NCBI GenBank assembly: GCA_003290165.1
Contig: QNQO01005814.1
Span: forward strand, 1 to 64,000
Direction: 5' to 3'
Origin: Berberis thunbergii
Lineage: Eukaryota; Streptophyta; Magnoliopsida; Ranunculales; Berberidaceae
DNA: 64,000 nt
The notes under the pieces are model-generated. The model did no database searches. It worked only from the letters and a program-made list of their open reading frames with translations, and was not told the origin of the DNA. Positions 1-12,061 of this stretch are shown in pieces; the stretch's first letter is position 1; the number at the start of each line of letters is the position of its first letter. The position numbers and the translations under genes are program-made.

Positions 1-42
1 CTAGCCTTTTACTAACACCATCTCCCTTCGAGATACAGAGAG

Positions 43-1420
43 ATGGTGACCATGAGATCACTCAACAACGGAGAACAAAGGGACACGTCAAACACTCCGG
101 TTGGCGTTATACCGCCGCTTTCAGTGGTTCCAGTTATGCACGCGCAACAGACTCACACCCCCACGCCGACAACAACAACGACGGACCCCAGGATAGATAT
201 GTTGTCATCTCAAATATAGCAGATCACTAAAGCGATGGAGGCTCTCACTCGACAAAACCCTCCACCTGCTGATAGAGACCAGGAGCAGCACGAGCTTCCA
301 TATCCGGAATACGCCAGAAAGAAAGCACATGAAAGTCAAGCCTCTGCTAGTTCCCATTGGTCTAGAAGATGATGCACGGTTAACGCAGAGCCGACCGCTA
401 GGGCAGAGTAGCTTGGTCCTTAAAACCCACTCCGCAGAAGGGCAGATGACCCAGACGTGTTGTACTGTGTCTTTGTCCCACCATTCATGGATTGCTTTAT
501 GAATGAGGCTCTTCCGAAGAAGTTCATTTTTCCAAAGCTTGACTTCTACGATGGAACCACCGACCCATTCGACTACCTGCGCCATTACTAACATGTAATG
601 GTCCTTAAAGAAGGATTTGAGTTGATGATGTAGAGGACTTTTCCCACCAGCTTGAAGAATTCAGCACCAACATAGTTCCACAACCTCTCGCCGAGATCGA
701 TAGACTCCTTCAAGATGCTAGCAAAGGAGTTCCTGACTTGATTCGTCAAGAGTCAACATTTTTGAAAAGGCTCACATTACATACTCTCTAAGGCAGAGAT
801 CCAATGAGACGCTCAGAGAGTATGTCACTCGTTTCAACAATGAGCTGACACTCATTGACGCTTGCAGTGACAACACAACCTTGACAACTTTCATCGTGGG
901 CCTAAAATAGGGAAAGTTCTATGAAGACCTCACCTTGGAACCCCCTTTAGATATGACGGAGCTCCTCAAGAGCGCCCAGAAGCACATTACCTTAGAGGAG
1001 TTTAAGACCGTAAAGAGGGAAACCGAAGGTGAGAAGAAGCCCTCCACTCTGAGGGACAAGGAGGGAAAGAGACGCAAGGATGAATAAAGGAGCAAGAGGA
1101 AGCGTAGTGACAACAAGTCAGACCCTAGTCGGTCCAGGCAAGAGAATGCCTCCAACTATGTTGGATCCAGAGTTGTGACACCTCTCAATTATAGCCTGTC
1201 GGACGTACTAAACTCCATGAAAATTGGGAAGATCTTAAGTGGCCCCCAAAACAGTGCGAAGACCCCTCCAAGCGTGACAACAACAAATGGTGCTCATTCC
1301 ACAAAGAGGGAGATCGTGACACCAACGACTGCAAAAGTTTGAGGTTTAAGATTGAGTACTGGATCCGCAGGGGCAAGCTAAAAAAATTCCTGAACTCTGA
1401 GAAGCGACCAGAATGATCCA
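43..1420 (+). pseudogene. Gag polyprotein of family A copy A0, decayed
   Basis: Gag would form the RNA-packaging particle of a Ty3/gypsy element. The start ATG at 43-45 matches the ATG of copy A2 at 47166. The frame is open for 58 codons and then meets TAG at 217-219. The typical plant gypsy gag core is visible as PKLDFYDGTTDPFDYL at about 535-585. A gag-type zinc-knuckle-like motif (C-x2-H-x9-C, reading CSFHKEGDRDTNDC) sits at 1291-1332 and is followed by a basic stretch. Several stops and frameshifts separate these blocks. Reverse-strand open frames over this region are shadows. Confidence 0.75.
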
Positions 1421-1689
1421 GGGAGCGGGGGGAGTCAATTAAAGAAATAGAGAAGACTCAGTTCATAATCTATGTCTTTCATGGAGTCGGACTGAATGAA
1501 GACCAGTCGCACAGGTCTCGCAAATGGACGCTACTAAAGATGTAGACATAACCCGCGGATGAGGACAAACACATTTGCAATTCAAGGATTCAAAACCTCA
1601 TTCCCAGCTTGACGTTTATGGACAAGGACCTCGAAGGAGTCCGAGCGCCGTACAATGATGCCCTTGTCATCCCGGTCTCCATCGCAAGG

Positions 1690-2067
1690 CGGGAAGTGAA
1701 GAGAGCCCTGGTAAACATAAGGAGCTCACTCAATGTCCTATTCTACAATGTGTTCAATAGTATGGACCTCAAATAGGAGAACTTGATGTCTTCAGACTAC
1801 CCGCTGATTGAATTCAACAGAGAGAAATGTTTTTTGATTGGGAAAATAAGGTTAACAGTAGTGGCAGGAGAACCGCAACTGAGAAAGGTCTTGTTTATAG
1901 ACTTCATGGTAGTAGATGCACAACCTACCTATAACCTTATCTTGGGAAGACCATGGCTCCACCAGATGGAAGCAATAGTCTCCGCCCTTCACCAGTGCAT
2001 TAAGTACACCGCTAACCACTCTGAAGGGATGATATGTGGAGACAACCCTACGACATGAGGCTGTCAT
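1690..2067 (+). pseudogene. Aspartic protease of family A copy A0, active site lost
   Basis: This is the retropepsin-like domain that would cleave gag. The C-terminal family signature ILGRPWLH followed by QMEAIVS is clear at about 1936-1980. The active-site block that reads DTGSS in A1 has become NIRSS here (about 1714-1728), so the catalytic aspartate is gone. A 91-codon frame remains open from 1783. No reverse transcriptase follows; the sequence passes directly into the spacer, as in A1 and A2. Confidence 0.7.
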
Positions 2068-2290
2068 TATGATGCACTAAAACAGATAAAATGTTCCCAG
2101 ATCTAACAGGGTCACGCAGAGCAATCTGAACTAGAGCCAGGCCGAGTGACTGTAGAAACATCACCATCAAGAGACACATGAGCAATTTGCTCTTCAACAC
2201 AACGGAACGGAGAGACCAGGGCAAGCAAGGATACAACCCCGACATTCTGTTGGCAAGGAGATTAACACCCTTACAAGGTTTACCTTTCCG

Positions 2291-3775
2291 AGGCAATTTG
2301 CTCAAAGGGATGAAGAAATTGGCTTCATGCACGGATTCCTTTTTGTCATTTCCTCGGGGCTGCCTGCACCCAAAGCTGATAAACTCCTTTAGCCTTTTTT
2401 TGGACCCAATATTGGATCTCATTTCTAAGGCTTTTACAGTTTGGGGTATCATGACATGCCTATTTGTGGTAAGTACAATACTTGTTCTTATAATGTTTTG
2501 AAAGACCTTCCCTGAGCTTTAATGGCCATTTGACATCCTCCCAATTCTTCATGGTGGAGAGGATGTTGAACAGACTGGAATTGAATGGAGTGTAGGAGTG
2601 ATATTTGGAGTTGCTAGCCTTTTCAAGATTTGCTTTGCCAGACCTAGTCTTGTTGTCATTCTATCTTCTTTTAGAATTTTCTTCTTCCTCGATTTTGTTT
2701 GTCCCTAGTTTTGGAGGAACGCTTAGTCTAGCTCTCTTTATCTTTTCTGAATGCCAATATCTCCCCTAGGGTGTTGTATTTTTGTGCCTTTTTTTTTATT
2801 GATTCGCTATGTTGTTGGGGGTTCCAGAGTGAGGAAGTTATAGCATTGACCTTTTAAGGCAAGAGGTGTCATCGCTGCAATAATCGATGAGAGTCAACTT
2901 GTCATTGAAACAAGTCATGTATTCTTTGAGGGTCTCGTCATGCTTTTGCTTGAGGTTATGTAGATGATAGGTCTCTTTCCTGATCCATTGGCTTCCCACG
3001 AATCAGGTGATAAATGCCTTCGCCAAAACCTGGAACTAATCGGTGAAACTTTCTGAAGGGTGTGGAACCAGGTCAGTGCAACCTTCTTCAGGCTGGTAGA
3101 GAAAGTTTGGCACATATTGGTTTCTGAATTTTCATTTAATGCCATCACGTGGTGGTAATAGCGTAGGTGATCAGATGTATATGTGGTTCCATCATTGAAC
3201 TCAAGCTTCACGGCACTAAATTTCTTCGACAGAGGCGTGTTCATGATATGTTCAGAGGATGGTGAGACCGTGAGATTATACAATACATCCAGATCGGTAA
3301 CTCTCAGTCGGAGTGGATCCTCGACGATGGTACCTCCAGAGTTTGGAGCATGGTCTCCTTGGTGCTTGCACCTCTTTGGTTCCCTTCATTGTGGGTGTTT
3401 TGGTCCTTGATGGAGACGTTGTCCCTCTCACTAATGCACTCTTTGCTGACCTCTTGGGTAAGAGTTCTGTCATCTCAAGTGGCGGTTGTTGACTTTGAGC
3501 AAGTCACTCGACCACTTGTGTGAGATGACTCATGTGGAGCAGAATCTCATCTATGCGTGGGTATTTGTTGGCCGCCTTGGTGGTTGGGCCTTGCGATTGT
3601 TTTACTTCTGCGATTGGACCATTTTGGTCTCGTGGTTGGGCTTATTCAGTCTAGTGTTGGTGGGTTCGGCCTTGTTGTTAGCTCATGATCTAGTGTGCTA
3701 GTAACCATGATTCACAACTCTGCTAGTTTGACAAAATGTGTGCTTATTTAAGGAAAATTATCATTTTCCCCACGG
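2291..3775 (-). pseudogene. Gag of family C gypsy element, decayed
   Basis: Read from high to low coordinates, the gag core is LEFNDGTTYTSDHLRYYHH at about 3150-3215, followed by a block ending LKKVALTWFH near 3070. A zinc-knuckle-like motif CTYHK...HDTPNCKSLRNEI lies at about 2410-2480 with a stop inside it. Frameshifts separate the blocks. The order matches gag of families A and B. There is no protease within the preserved part, which ends at the A0 junction. Confidence 0.65.
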
Positions 3776-3787
3776 ATGATGCCAAAC

Positions 3788-4390
3788 TGATACGTCCAAA
3801 TCCGTCCATGTTGATTTTTGGCCTGCAATGACAAACAATGGTGAACCAAATACCACCGTTGTGGCTGCCAAAAACACTTCGATGGTAAAGTCAAGCACTG
3901 AACAATGATGGAGATAAACTAATAAAATTAGTGTTGCATGTATGTACATTTTTCATCCATTTTGTTCACCTTATATAGTGAGTGTTTCACCCCTTTATTG
4001 ACGTTACCATTGAAGGCGTGATGGAAGGAGGAGATCTCGTTTAGAATCCTACTCGTCTATGACTGAGTCTCCGTTAGCACTTGGATCTTTTTAAGACCCA
4101 ATACTTGATTGGACCAAGAGTTAGTAAATGGACCTTGGGCTTGCTGTAGCCCAGAAATCTGTGTTTGAGCCTTATTATCCTAGGCCAAACTCCAATATTC
4201 GTGTCATATTGGGATTGTGTAATTTAGACTTGGGTGCCTGACTTACAGGCTGAACAGTAATTAGCCCTGGCCTAGGATGGTCATGGCTTGGGCCTTTTAG
4301 TGACTAGACTGTGGCATTTTAGTATTAGTGCCAATCTGTGCCATGTGTTCGGCTACGATCGTAGTTACTAGACTATTTGATGTCTCATCA
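3788..4390 (-). repeat. 5' LTR of family C element
   Basis: About 603 bp bounded on the reverse strand by TGATGAGACATC (near 4390) and GGACGTATCA (near 3788). It is followed on that strand by TTTGGCATCATCC, in the place of the TTTGGCGTCGTCC and TTTGGCGCCGTCC sites of families B and A. It has diverged from the family B LTRs but keeps the same ends and length class. Confidence 0.65.
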
Positions 4391-5080
4391 GGTTTATATG
4401 GTTACGATGATGAAATGGATGATTTTAATGAAATGCAACTATTCTCTGTTAACAACTCTTTGTTCATGAGGCCATTGTCCCACTTCCTGAATGTGTGGTG
4501 TTGACATTATGCTTTATACGTTTTGAGGGGAACGTCCGAAAGTCATCCCAATGCCTCGTTCGTGATTTGTTGCTAACTTATTGCAGATTCAACATAGACA
4601 GTGCTATGTAATTGGGGGAGTATTCCTTTTCTCCTAAATCAGCAGGAGGAGTTTTAAACCTGCTAATCTAGTTGCAAGGATTAGTATCGACTGCTACATT
4701 GATGCGTGGTATCATAGTTGGATGGGTCACAACCATTCTGTGTGGTTGACATGAAGAGTTAGTGTTAGATTTGAATACATCTTATGGATGAATAAAAAAC
4801 GATTATTCTTTGAGATTAAAGAAAGGTTTGTGAATTATATTATGCAATCCTAAGAGCATCTATTGTTGTTGTCAAGTACATACCATCATCGAAAAAAAAC
4901 AAAGTGTTGTAGTGGACGTTTCATAAGAGAAAATTCATGAGTTAGCAAGGGTGGAGACATAAAATTTTGCTACCTCGAGCCATAAATAATTAAAAAATTA
5001 ATCACAAAAATTACAAAGGCATTATGCAAATGAGGGGATTCTAACCCGGACTAAAAGATAAAATAATCTTAAATTTTACC
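4391..5080. other. Unassigned flank of family C, no gene seen
   Basis: This is AT-rich single-copy-looking sequence outside the family C LTR. I see no long open frame, LTR end or inverted repeat. Short stretches could be decayed coding sequence, but I recognise nothing. Confidence 0.4.
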
Positions 5081-5985
5081 ACTAAGACTCACGTTTTACT
5101 CAGTTACAAACTCAAATAATTGACCATTAAATTGTTGTTGATCTTACGGTTGATAATAATGCCTAATAGATTAGTTTCCTAAATAAATAAAATACAAACA
5201 AAATCCATGATTTCCTTTTTTCTCTTGTTTTTCCTCTTCCTCCCTACGTATGCTAAATTCTCTTGCTTTCCCTTATCTTCTTCCCTAGGATCAACTATTA
5301 GATGTTTCAAAAACAAATTCTTTTACCTGCTCATTCTTTTCCTCCTGGAACAGAGAAGTCTGCAAGTTATTTTTATTCTCTCAAATGCAGGGTAATTTAG
5401 CATAATTTAAGGAAGAGAGAAGTTATGAATTCTTTCCCTCTCAAATTGTAGAGAATAATTCAATGGCATAATTCAACATAACTCATCATACGTAGGGAAG
5501 CAATTTTAGTCCTTCAATTATTCTCTCAAATATTCCTAACTTGCATGCTATTAGTCTTTGAAAAAAAAAAAAAAAACTTGCAGACTTCTCCTCGAAGCAA
5601 TACATGAATGATCATACAATTTTGAAAGGTCTTTGTTCCTTAAATGGCAACACACACTCTCCTATATACCTGATTTACCTGCTCATACAAGACAGATCAA
5701 AATGTTTGTCATCAACCTTTTGAATTAATAATCTATGATCTATTCCAAGAATTTCTTCAAATTGATGGTTCTGTTTCATCTTGTAGGAGTGCCTAACCAA
5801 ATTTAGCATATGTAGAGAAGAAGAGAGAAAGCAGGAGAAAGAAAAAAGGAAATTATGGATTCTGTTTGTATTTAATTTTTTTTAGGAAACTAATCTATTA
5901 GAAATTATTATCAAACGTAGGATCTACAACAATCTAATGACTAATTATTTGAGTTTGTATCTGAGTAAAAAACACGAGTCTCAAG
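5081..5985. mobile_element. Foldback or long-TIR non-autonomous DNA element
   Basis: The two halves are imperfect reverse complements. CACGTTTTACTCAGTTACAAA (read in part near 5091) pairs with TTTGTATCTGAGTAAAA near 5954-5970. ATTAGTTTCCTAAATAAA near 5168 pairs with TTAGGAAACTAATCT near 5883. GAGAAGTCTGCAAG (5353-5366) pairs with CTTGCAGACTTCTC (about 5576-5589). The centre is AT-rich and has no coding capacity. The exact ends and target duplication are not clear, so the class (MULE-type or foldback) is open. Confidence 0.55.
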
Positions 5986-7339
5986 ATCTTGCCCCAAAAA
6001 TATATGCAAAAAACACATTATTATAACTAACAATACATATTTATTAAAAGAAAATTTCCCGGGGCTATGTACACATGACTTTGCCTCTAGATGTTTAGAA
6101 ATGTGTGTTTCTTAATTTAGAAACTACCTGCAATTGCACAAACAAGACTCAATTTCTTGTATGGTTGGAAAAAAAAACTCTATGTAACGGTCAAAGTTTT
6201 TAAAAAGTGGAACCTCGACGTGCAAGATTCAACTTCTTGTATCTAACATCCGTAAATAAATATCTACCATTACATCCCATTCCATCTAAAATTAAAGACT
6301 TGTGCAACTTGGCTTGACAACAATAGTGGGTGCCATAATTACTCGTATACATCAAGAAAAGATTCTAATGCACTAATTGTTTAAAAAAAAACATACTTTT
6401 GAGTCAACAATCTTCAGCTACTTTACAATACAATTGGATTGAGTCAAATAATCTCAATCTTGTTTGAGGTACGGATGTGAAAGCTCTAATCATGGACGGG
6501 TAAAAAGCATGTATTTTTATAACTAATAATCAACAATCCATTGATTGTGTTATTTTTCAAAAAAAAAAAAAAAACTACAAAAAATTTTGAACATATTTCA
6601 TAAAATAAATTTACTAATCTGTTAAAATTTTGGTTTTGGTTTACTCCATTATAGCAATCACACACGGCTATCCAAATTGTTTATGCTACACCATAATTTT
6701 AAAATAACATAGAAAACCCAAATGATAACATAATATTTATAGCTTAGTATGTCACTTTTCCCAGAGGTGGGCACGGGACGGGATGGGATAGACCTCATCC
6801 CGACATCGTCCCATTCGAAACGGGTCTGGGACAGGATGAATCATTAGGCAATAAAAGTTTTGGTGAAAATTTTGCTATTGCACATTTTACCGGGCAAAAC
6901 ACAAGTAAACAATAGTGCATACCATACAGAAATGATAGCACAGAGACTGATGAAAATACCATTGCACATATAATATCACAAAGAAATTATTGCTAAAATA
7001 AAAATAAAGTATGGTGTTATTAAATTTGCATGTAAACAAACAATAAAGTATGATGTTATTAAATATGCATGTAAATACTGCAAGGGACATCTTCAAAGCC
7101 TGAAACTTCATCATTTCCAAGTTGTATAGCATGTATCAGACAACACGGAATCGTGCAAATTAATTAGTAAGGAGGTGAACACAAGACTTACAAAAGATGC
7201 ATTAACTAATAACGTTTTGCAGGACTACTATAGCTCATTAGTTCCTGATTATTACTTCTCAATTAGAAATTCAATTTCGAGGTAGAACTATAGGTATAGC
7301 CTTTAAAGTTAAGTTCTAACCTAAGTTCGGGATCGGCAG
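5986..7339. other. AT-rich non-coding stretch before element A1
   Basis: This contains two poly(A) runs and no supported gene. From about 6765 the composition changes to G-rich text (AGAGGTGGGCACGGGACGGG) that resembles a hAT-type terminus. Similar text in reverse complement appears at about 18500-18617 beyond A1, so A1 may have inserted into a small hAT-like element. Open frames near 6887-7132 are AT-rich and not credible. Confidence 0.35.
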
Positions 7340-8029
7340 TGATGATACACTAAAATGGTCATAACTCTGCGTTGTATACGTGTCATGATGATTTCGAGAA
7401 ATAATAAGCCTTAGCATCAGCCGAACAATGATCTGGCCCAAGCGGTTCTAAGCTCGCCTAATGCAGTCTGCCAGACGGATTTAGATTCTTACAACCTGCT
7501 AGGCCCACGTGTCTTACAGCTATCCTCAATACTCATAAGCCTTGCTAAGGAAACTATCTCGAGGATCAGTTTCAGACGGGAAAGTACAATGGCTATTTGT
7601 TTCCAACTAGGAAGTAAATTCCAGAGTATGTATCACATATGGAGACTTCTACTTATAGACTACTCTGGGAATGAGAACTATTTCCCACGTATCTAGGAGC
7701 ACAAGGCTAACAGGGGAACTTTCTCCACATCAGGACTCCTAATTAGAAAATGATCTCCACGAATATCCTATTCCCTAAATTATGTCATCGATGGCCTGGT
7801 CAATTAGGACCAACACTATAAATAAGACATGAGGTTGGTAAGCTAAGGTACGCTACAAATACTTTGTTTATAACATTACACTTTCCTCAGATCCCTGTCT
7901 AACTTAAGCATTGGAGTGTCATCGGCTACCACAATGGTGGTTCGTGGCTCATGTGTGTTTCTTGTGCAAATCAGCATATTTGTAGGTCAAGGTCAAGGTC
8001 AAGGCAAGGAGCAAAAAATGATTGCATCA
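7340..8029 (+). repeat. 5' LTR of A1
   Basis: This 690 bp repeat runs from TGATGATACACT to GATTGCATCA. It aligns along its length with 17810-18473, 46400-47091 and 54394-55044. A TATA box, TATAAATA, sits at 7817-7824, followed by the conserved text AGACATGAGGTTGGTAAGC, so transcription should start near 7850. Confidence 0.85.
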
Positions 8030-8032
8030 GTT

Positions 8033-8041
8033 TGGCGCCGT
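8033..8041 (+). promoter_or_regulatory. Primer-binding site of A1
   Basis: TGGCGCCGT, three bases after the LTR end, is complementary to the 3' end of plant tRNA-Asp (acceptor end ...ACGGCGCCA) over nine bases. A2 has TGGCGCC at 47095. The tRNA identity is inferred from memory of the tRNA end. Confidence 0.55.
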
Positions 8042-8097
8042 CCTTAGGGACAACAAAGTTCCTAACCTTTTCCTAGCATCATCTCTCCTAAGAATAC

Positions 8098-11000
8098 CCG
8101 ATCACACAGTAATGGAGAACAAGGAGACACGTTAAACACCTAGACTGGCACTATACCATTTCTCTCAGTGGTGTCGGTGGCACACGAGCAACAAACTCAT
8201 GCCCCGCGTCAACTACGACAACGACGAACCTCAAGATAGATTTGTTGTCGTCTCAGATACAACAAACATACAACAGAACTCTCCACCCGCTAATGGAGAT
8301 CAGAAGCAGCACATGTGATTACGCCCAAATAGTACACGCGGTCAATTGCAGTAAAGATTGGGGTGTCGATCTCATAAGGAAAAACGATCTACAAAACAAG
8401 GTCAAAGAAGAAAAAAACTACGCGAAACTAAATGTAAGAAATTCTAGCAATTTTAAAATGTGAAATTAAATTAAATTTAATAGAAATCAAGTTTAGAAAA
8501 ATCACAAGGTTCCAAGAATCTCTCCTAGATTTCACGCGCCAACTAGTATTGATTCGTTATGATGACTCGATTACGTGTTTCACATCCCAAACAATATAAT
8601 CGGAAAAATAGTCTTTAATGCATTAATATATCCTAATGTAAATGGATTTTAGATTTCACTTTTCTAGAAAACACAAAGGTTGGTCATATGTGATATCCTA
8701 AACTTACGATATATCCGGAGAAAACAATGTAATAAAAGACGGTCACATATAACTAACCTACCAGAATCAATTTATCCTTAAAAATTCCACACGTAAGAAA
8801 AGCGTGACTAAACTTATATAGAGAAGAAAAAGATAACCACCGGAATAATAATAATCTACGAAGAAATTGATGAAATCTGTGTCACTAAAATAACATAAAT
8901 TCCTATATTAAATAAAAGTGAAAACTATAAACACCATTATTCATCGTGAAAGCATACAATGAATCAAATACTAATTAAGTGCGTTACATCTAGGAGTTCA
9001 CCTCTTCCCCTTGCATGGAGTTTAGTGACGCATGGTGAAAGTGATGAGAGCAACAACGGTGGGAAGCTTCATTGACATGGCAGCGCGTGGTGGATCAGCG
9101 ATGTGCACACTGCTGCTGCTGCGTTTCTGCTGCTGCGGTATTCCCGCTCGTTCTGCGCATTCCCTGCTGTCCTGGATAGTGCCCTTTCCTCTGTTGTATT
9201 GATGCATTTTTTTGTCCGAGAGCAAAATTCCACTTCCTGCTTGCTGCTGCGTATTTGGTTGTATACTAGACATCGTTTTGCGTTGCTGCACTCTTGCGCT
9301 ATCTCTTCTTCTGCCCCCTGTTGTTGCTACCTTCCTTTTATGTTAAAAAAAACAAACAAGCTGTTTTTCTTGTGGTTCAAAGAGATCACAATTCATGTAT
9401 TCTTTCAGTTTCTGTATCTTGTAAAAGGAAACCCTACTCCCTATTGGCCAAATTAGAAACCCAATACCCATTAGTCCCCAATTGGAAGCCAAATTTCAAT
9501 TTCAATTTGTTGTATTTCAATTGTAAACTAAAGGGCTTGGTGGATCTCAAGCCCAATGAAATTAGAAACCAAAAGACAACAAAAGGAAAACAAAGGGTTT
9601 GGCTATGTTCATTCATATGACTTCTTTGTTCCACCAATTCAAAACTAATTTCATTATTTTTCTTTGGCTTGAGTGTCTCCCGCTCCATTTCGTCAATTCT
9701 CCTATGAGTTTTCAAATTCGCCACGCAAATGCACTTTTGTCATTTAAACTCCAAATCCTACAAAAATAGAAAAAATAAAATAATTAAAAAAAATTTGTTA
9801 TTCGAAACACTAACAAACATAAGTTAGGAGGTATATTATGTAATAATTATGTGAATATCAACATACCACCATCTTCGAAAGGCAACAAAGAGAAAGCACA
9901 AGAGAGTTAAGCCCCTGTTAGTTCCCATTGGACTAGAGGAGGCGGCGCAGCTAACACAGAATCGACTTTCAGGGCAGAGAGGCTCAACCCTCAGAACTCC
10001 CTCCGCAGAGGGGCGCACGACCCAGACGTGTTGTATCATCTCTCTATTCCACCGTTCGTGGACCGTATCCGAAACGACATTCTTCCAACGAAGTTCATGC
10101 CTCCAAAACTTGACTTCTACGATGGGACCACCGACCCATTCGACCACTTACTCCATTACCAGTATGTAATAACACTAAAAGAAGGATCTGAGTCGGTGAT
10201 GTGTAGAAATTTTCCCACCAGCCTGAAAAATCAGCAGTAACATGGTTCCACATCCTCCCGCTGAAGTCGATCGACTCATTCAAGACACTGGCAAAGGAGT
10301 TCTTGAAGCGTTTTGTCCGAAGTCAGCGCCTCCGAAAAGGCCCACACTACGTACTTTATCTCAAACAGAGATTCAATGAGACACTTGAAGAGTATGCCAC
10401 GCGCTTCAACGACGAGCTGACACTCATTGATGGTTGCAGCGATGACACAGCGTGACGGATTTTACCGTGGGCCTGAATGTGGGAAAGCTTTTTGAATGCC
10501 TCACCTTGGAACCCCTTTTGGACATGGCAGAACACCTCAAGAGCGCTCAGAGGTACATCACCTTAGAAGAGTTGAGAACTGTGAAGAGGGAAACAAAAGG
10601 TGATTAGAAGCCATGTGCTCCTAAAGACGGGAATGAGGGAAGAAGGCGTGAGGATGAAGAAATGAGCAAGTGAAAGTGCTATGACAACAGGTCAGACCCT
10701 TGCCAGGCTAGGCTAGAGAAAACATTCGACTATGTTGGAACCAGAGCTGTGACCACCCTCAATTCTAGCCTATCAGACATCTAAATTACATGAAAAATTG
10801 GAAAGATCTGAAGTGGCCTCGGAAGTAGCGCGGAGACCCCTCCAAACGTGACAACAACAAGTACTGCTCATACCACAAGTAGGGTGGTCATGATACCAAC
10901 AATTGTAAGAGTATAAGGTATGAGATCTAGTAACCGGTCCACAGGGGCAAGCTAAAGGAATTCATGGGCTCCAAGAAGTGACCGGAAAGACCCAGGGACT
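8098..11000 (+). pseudogene. Gag of A1, split by a solo LTR
   Basis: The leader and N-terminal part lie at 8098-8313 and resume at 9864 after a 1.55 kb insertion. Copies A0 and A2 read straight through this point. The gag core PPKLDFYDGTTDPFDHL is at about 10100-10150. The zinc-knuckle-like motif CSYHK-stop-GGHDTNNC is at about 10863-10905 with an in-frame TAG. Start-codon text present in A0 and A2 is deleted here. The domain order matches Ty3/gypsy gag. Frameshifts make the copy non-functional. Confidence 0.7.
8314..9863 (-). mobile_element. Probable solo LTR of another gypsy family inside A1 gag
   Basis: A0 and A2 show an uninterrupted gag here, so 8314-9863 is an insertion of about 1.55 kb. 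It begins TGTGATTACGCCC and ends GAATATCAACA, so on the reverse strand it also runs TG to CA. Its length suits an Athila-type LTR. Orientation is a guess based on resemblance to LTRs starting TGTTGATAT. Flanking bases give no clean 5-bp duplication, although ACAT occurs at both edges (8311-8314 and 9861-9864). Internal open frames (9022-9724) are low-complexity and not supported. Confidence 0.5.
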
Positions 11001-11169
11001 AGGGAGAGTCGGTCAAGGAAATAGAAAAGGAGACTCCGGTGATAATCTATGTCTTTCATGGAGTCAGACTGAATGAAGACCAGTCGAACAGGTCCCACAA
11101 GAGGACTCTACTGGAGATGTGGACACAACCCGCAGATGAGGACATATGCATTTACTATTCGAGGATGTA

Positions 11170-11690
11170 AAGCCCTATTCCCACCTTAACCTTTACAGAC
11201 AAGGATCTCGAAGGAGTCCGAGCACCGCACAATGATGTTCTTTTCATATCAATCTCCATTGCAAGGTGGGAGGTAAATAGAGTCCTGGTAGATACGGGAA
11301 GCTCACTCAACGTCGTATTCTACAATGCGTTCCGCAGTATGGACCTCAAGCAGGAGAACTTGACGTCCTTAGACTACCCGCTATTGGATTTAGCGAAGAA
11401 AAATGCTTCCCAATCCGGAAAATAAGGTCGATGGTAGTGGCAGGAAAGGCACAACTGAGAAAGGTCATGTTCCTGGACTTCATGGTAGTAGATGCGTCGT
11501 CTACCTATAACCTTATCTTGGGAAGGCCATGGTTCCACTAGATGGAAGCAATAGTCTCCACCCTTCACCAGTGTGTTAAGTACCATGCTAACCACTCTGA
11601 AGGAACAATACATGGAGACCAACCTATGGCACGAGGTTGCCATTATGCCCCATTGAAGCAAATAGAATGTTCCCAGATCCAACTGGATCC
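11170..11690 (+). pseudogene. Aspartic protease of A1, catalytic triad intact
   Basis: The retropepsin active site reads VLVDTGSSLNVVFYN, with the catalytic Asp codon at 11291-11293, and is followed about 75 codons later by ILGRPWFH near 11514-11537. This is the best preserved catalytic site of the three family A copies (A0 has NIRSS, A2 has DMGSS). A TAG directly follows the GRPWFH block, and frameshifts lie upstream. The domain follows gag in the same direction, as in gag-pro of Ty3/gypsy, but no RT follows. Confidence 0.7.
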
Positions 11691-12061
11691 TACAGAACAG
11701 CCTAAAATAGAGTTAGACCCTGCGACTGTGGACGCACCACTCTACTCGCATGAGATCCCAATAGCGGTGGCTAATTTTAGAAATGGGGGACAATCAAGCG
11801 GAACAATAACAATTTGCTCTTTAACTTAGCAAAACGAAGAGGTCAATGCAGATGGGAGTACAACCCCCCGACATTCCATCAGTACAAAGATTAACTCCCA
11901 CGCAAGGTTTACTCTTCAGTAGCCTCGGTGACATTAGCGAAGCTCTGCAGTTTGGTAAAAGTATCAACGATCCAACAAGGGCCATGCAAATTCACTTCTG
12001 GGACATGTCGACTTCTCTCCGCCAACTGAGTTTATTTCAGTATTTATTTTCCTTTCCATAG

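Larger units (their letters stand above)
1..2290 (+). mobile_element. Family A gypsy copy A0 (5' LTR lies outside window, 3' part deleted)
   Basis: The sequence aligns by eye from its first bases to the region just after the 5' LTR in copies A1 (about 8060 onward) and A2 (about 47120 onward). The shared order is leader, gag, zinc knuckle, protease, then a spacer containing the motif ACGCAAGGTTTA or a variant. Similarity ends near 2285-2295, where reverse-strand gag of family C begins. No 3' LTR or antisense gene of A0 is present, so a deletion has removed them. It is a dead copy with many stops. The assignment to a non-autonomous Ty3/gypsy family rests on gag and protease motifs and on comparison with A1 and A2. 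Confidence 0.8.
2291..4390 (-). mobile_element. Family C gypsy element, 5' part (LTR plus gag), truncated
   Basis: On the reverse strand this runs from an LTR (3788-4390) through a PBS-like site into gag, and stops where family A copy A0 begins near 2290. The LTR ends resemble those of family B: the start TGATGAGACATC compares with TGATGATACATC, and the end reads GGACGTATCA against GGACGCATCA. C is therefore a diverged relative of B. No 3' LTR is seen in the window. Because A0 also lacks its 3' end at the same point, a deletion joining two elements explains the junction better than insertion of one into the other. Confidence 0.7.

Noticed and set aside
205..594. 129-codon reverse-strand frame over A0 gag
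   Set aside because: It mirrors plus-strand gag, and similar mirror frames appear over A1 and A2 gag (9836-10147, 47211-47555).
9103..9620. Overlapping plus-strand frames of 117 and 108 codons
   Set aside because: Low-complexity Cys/Ser/Phe-rich translation inside the probable solo LTR, with no motif.
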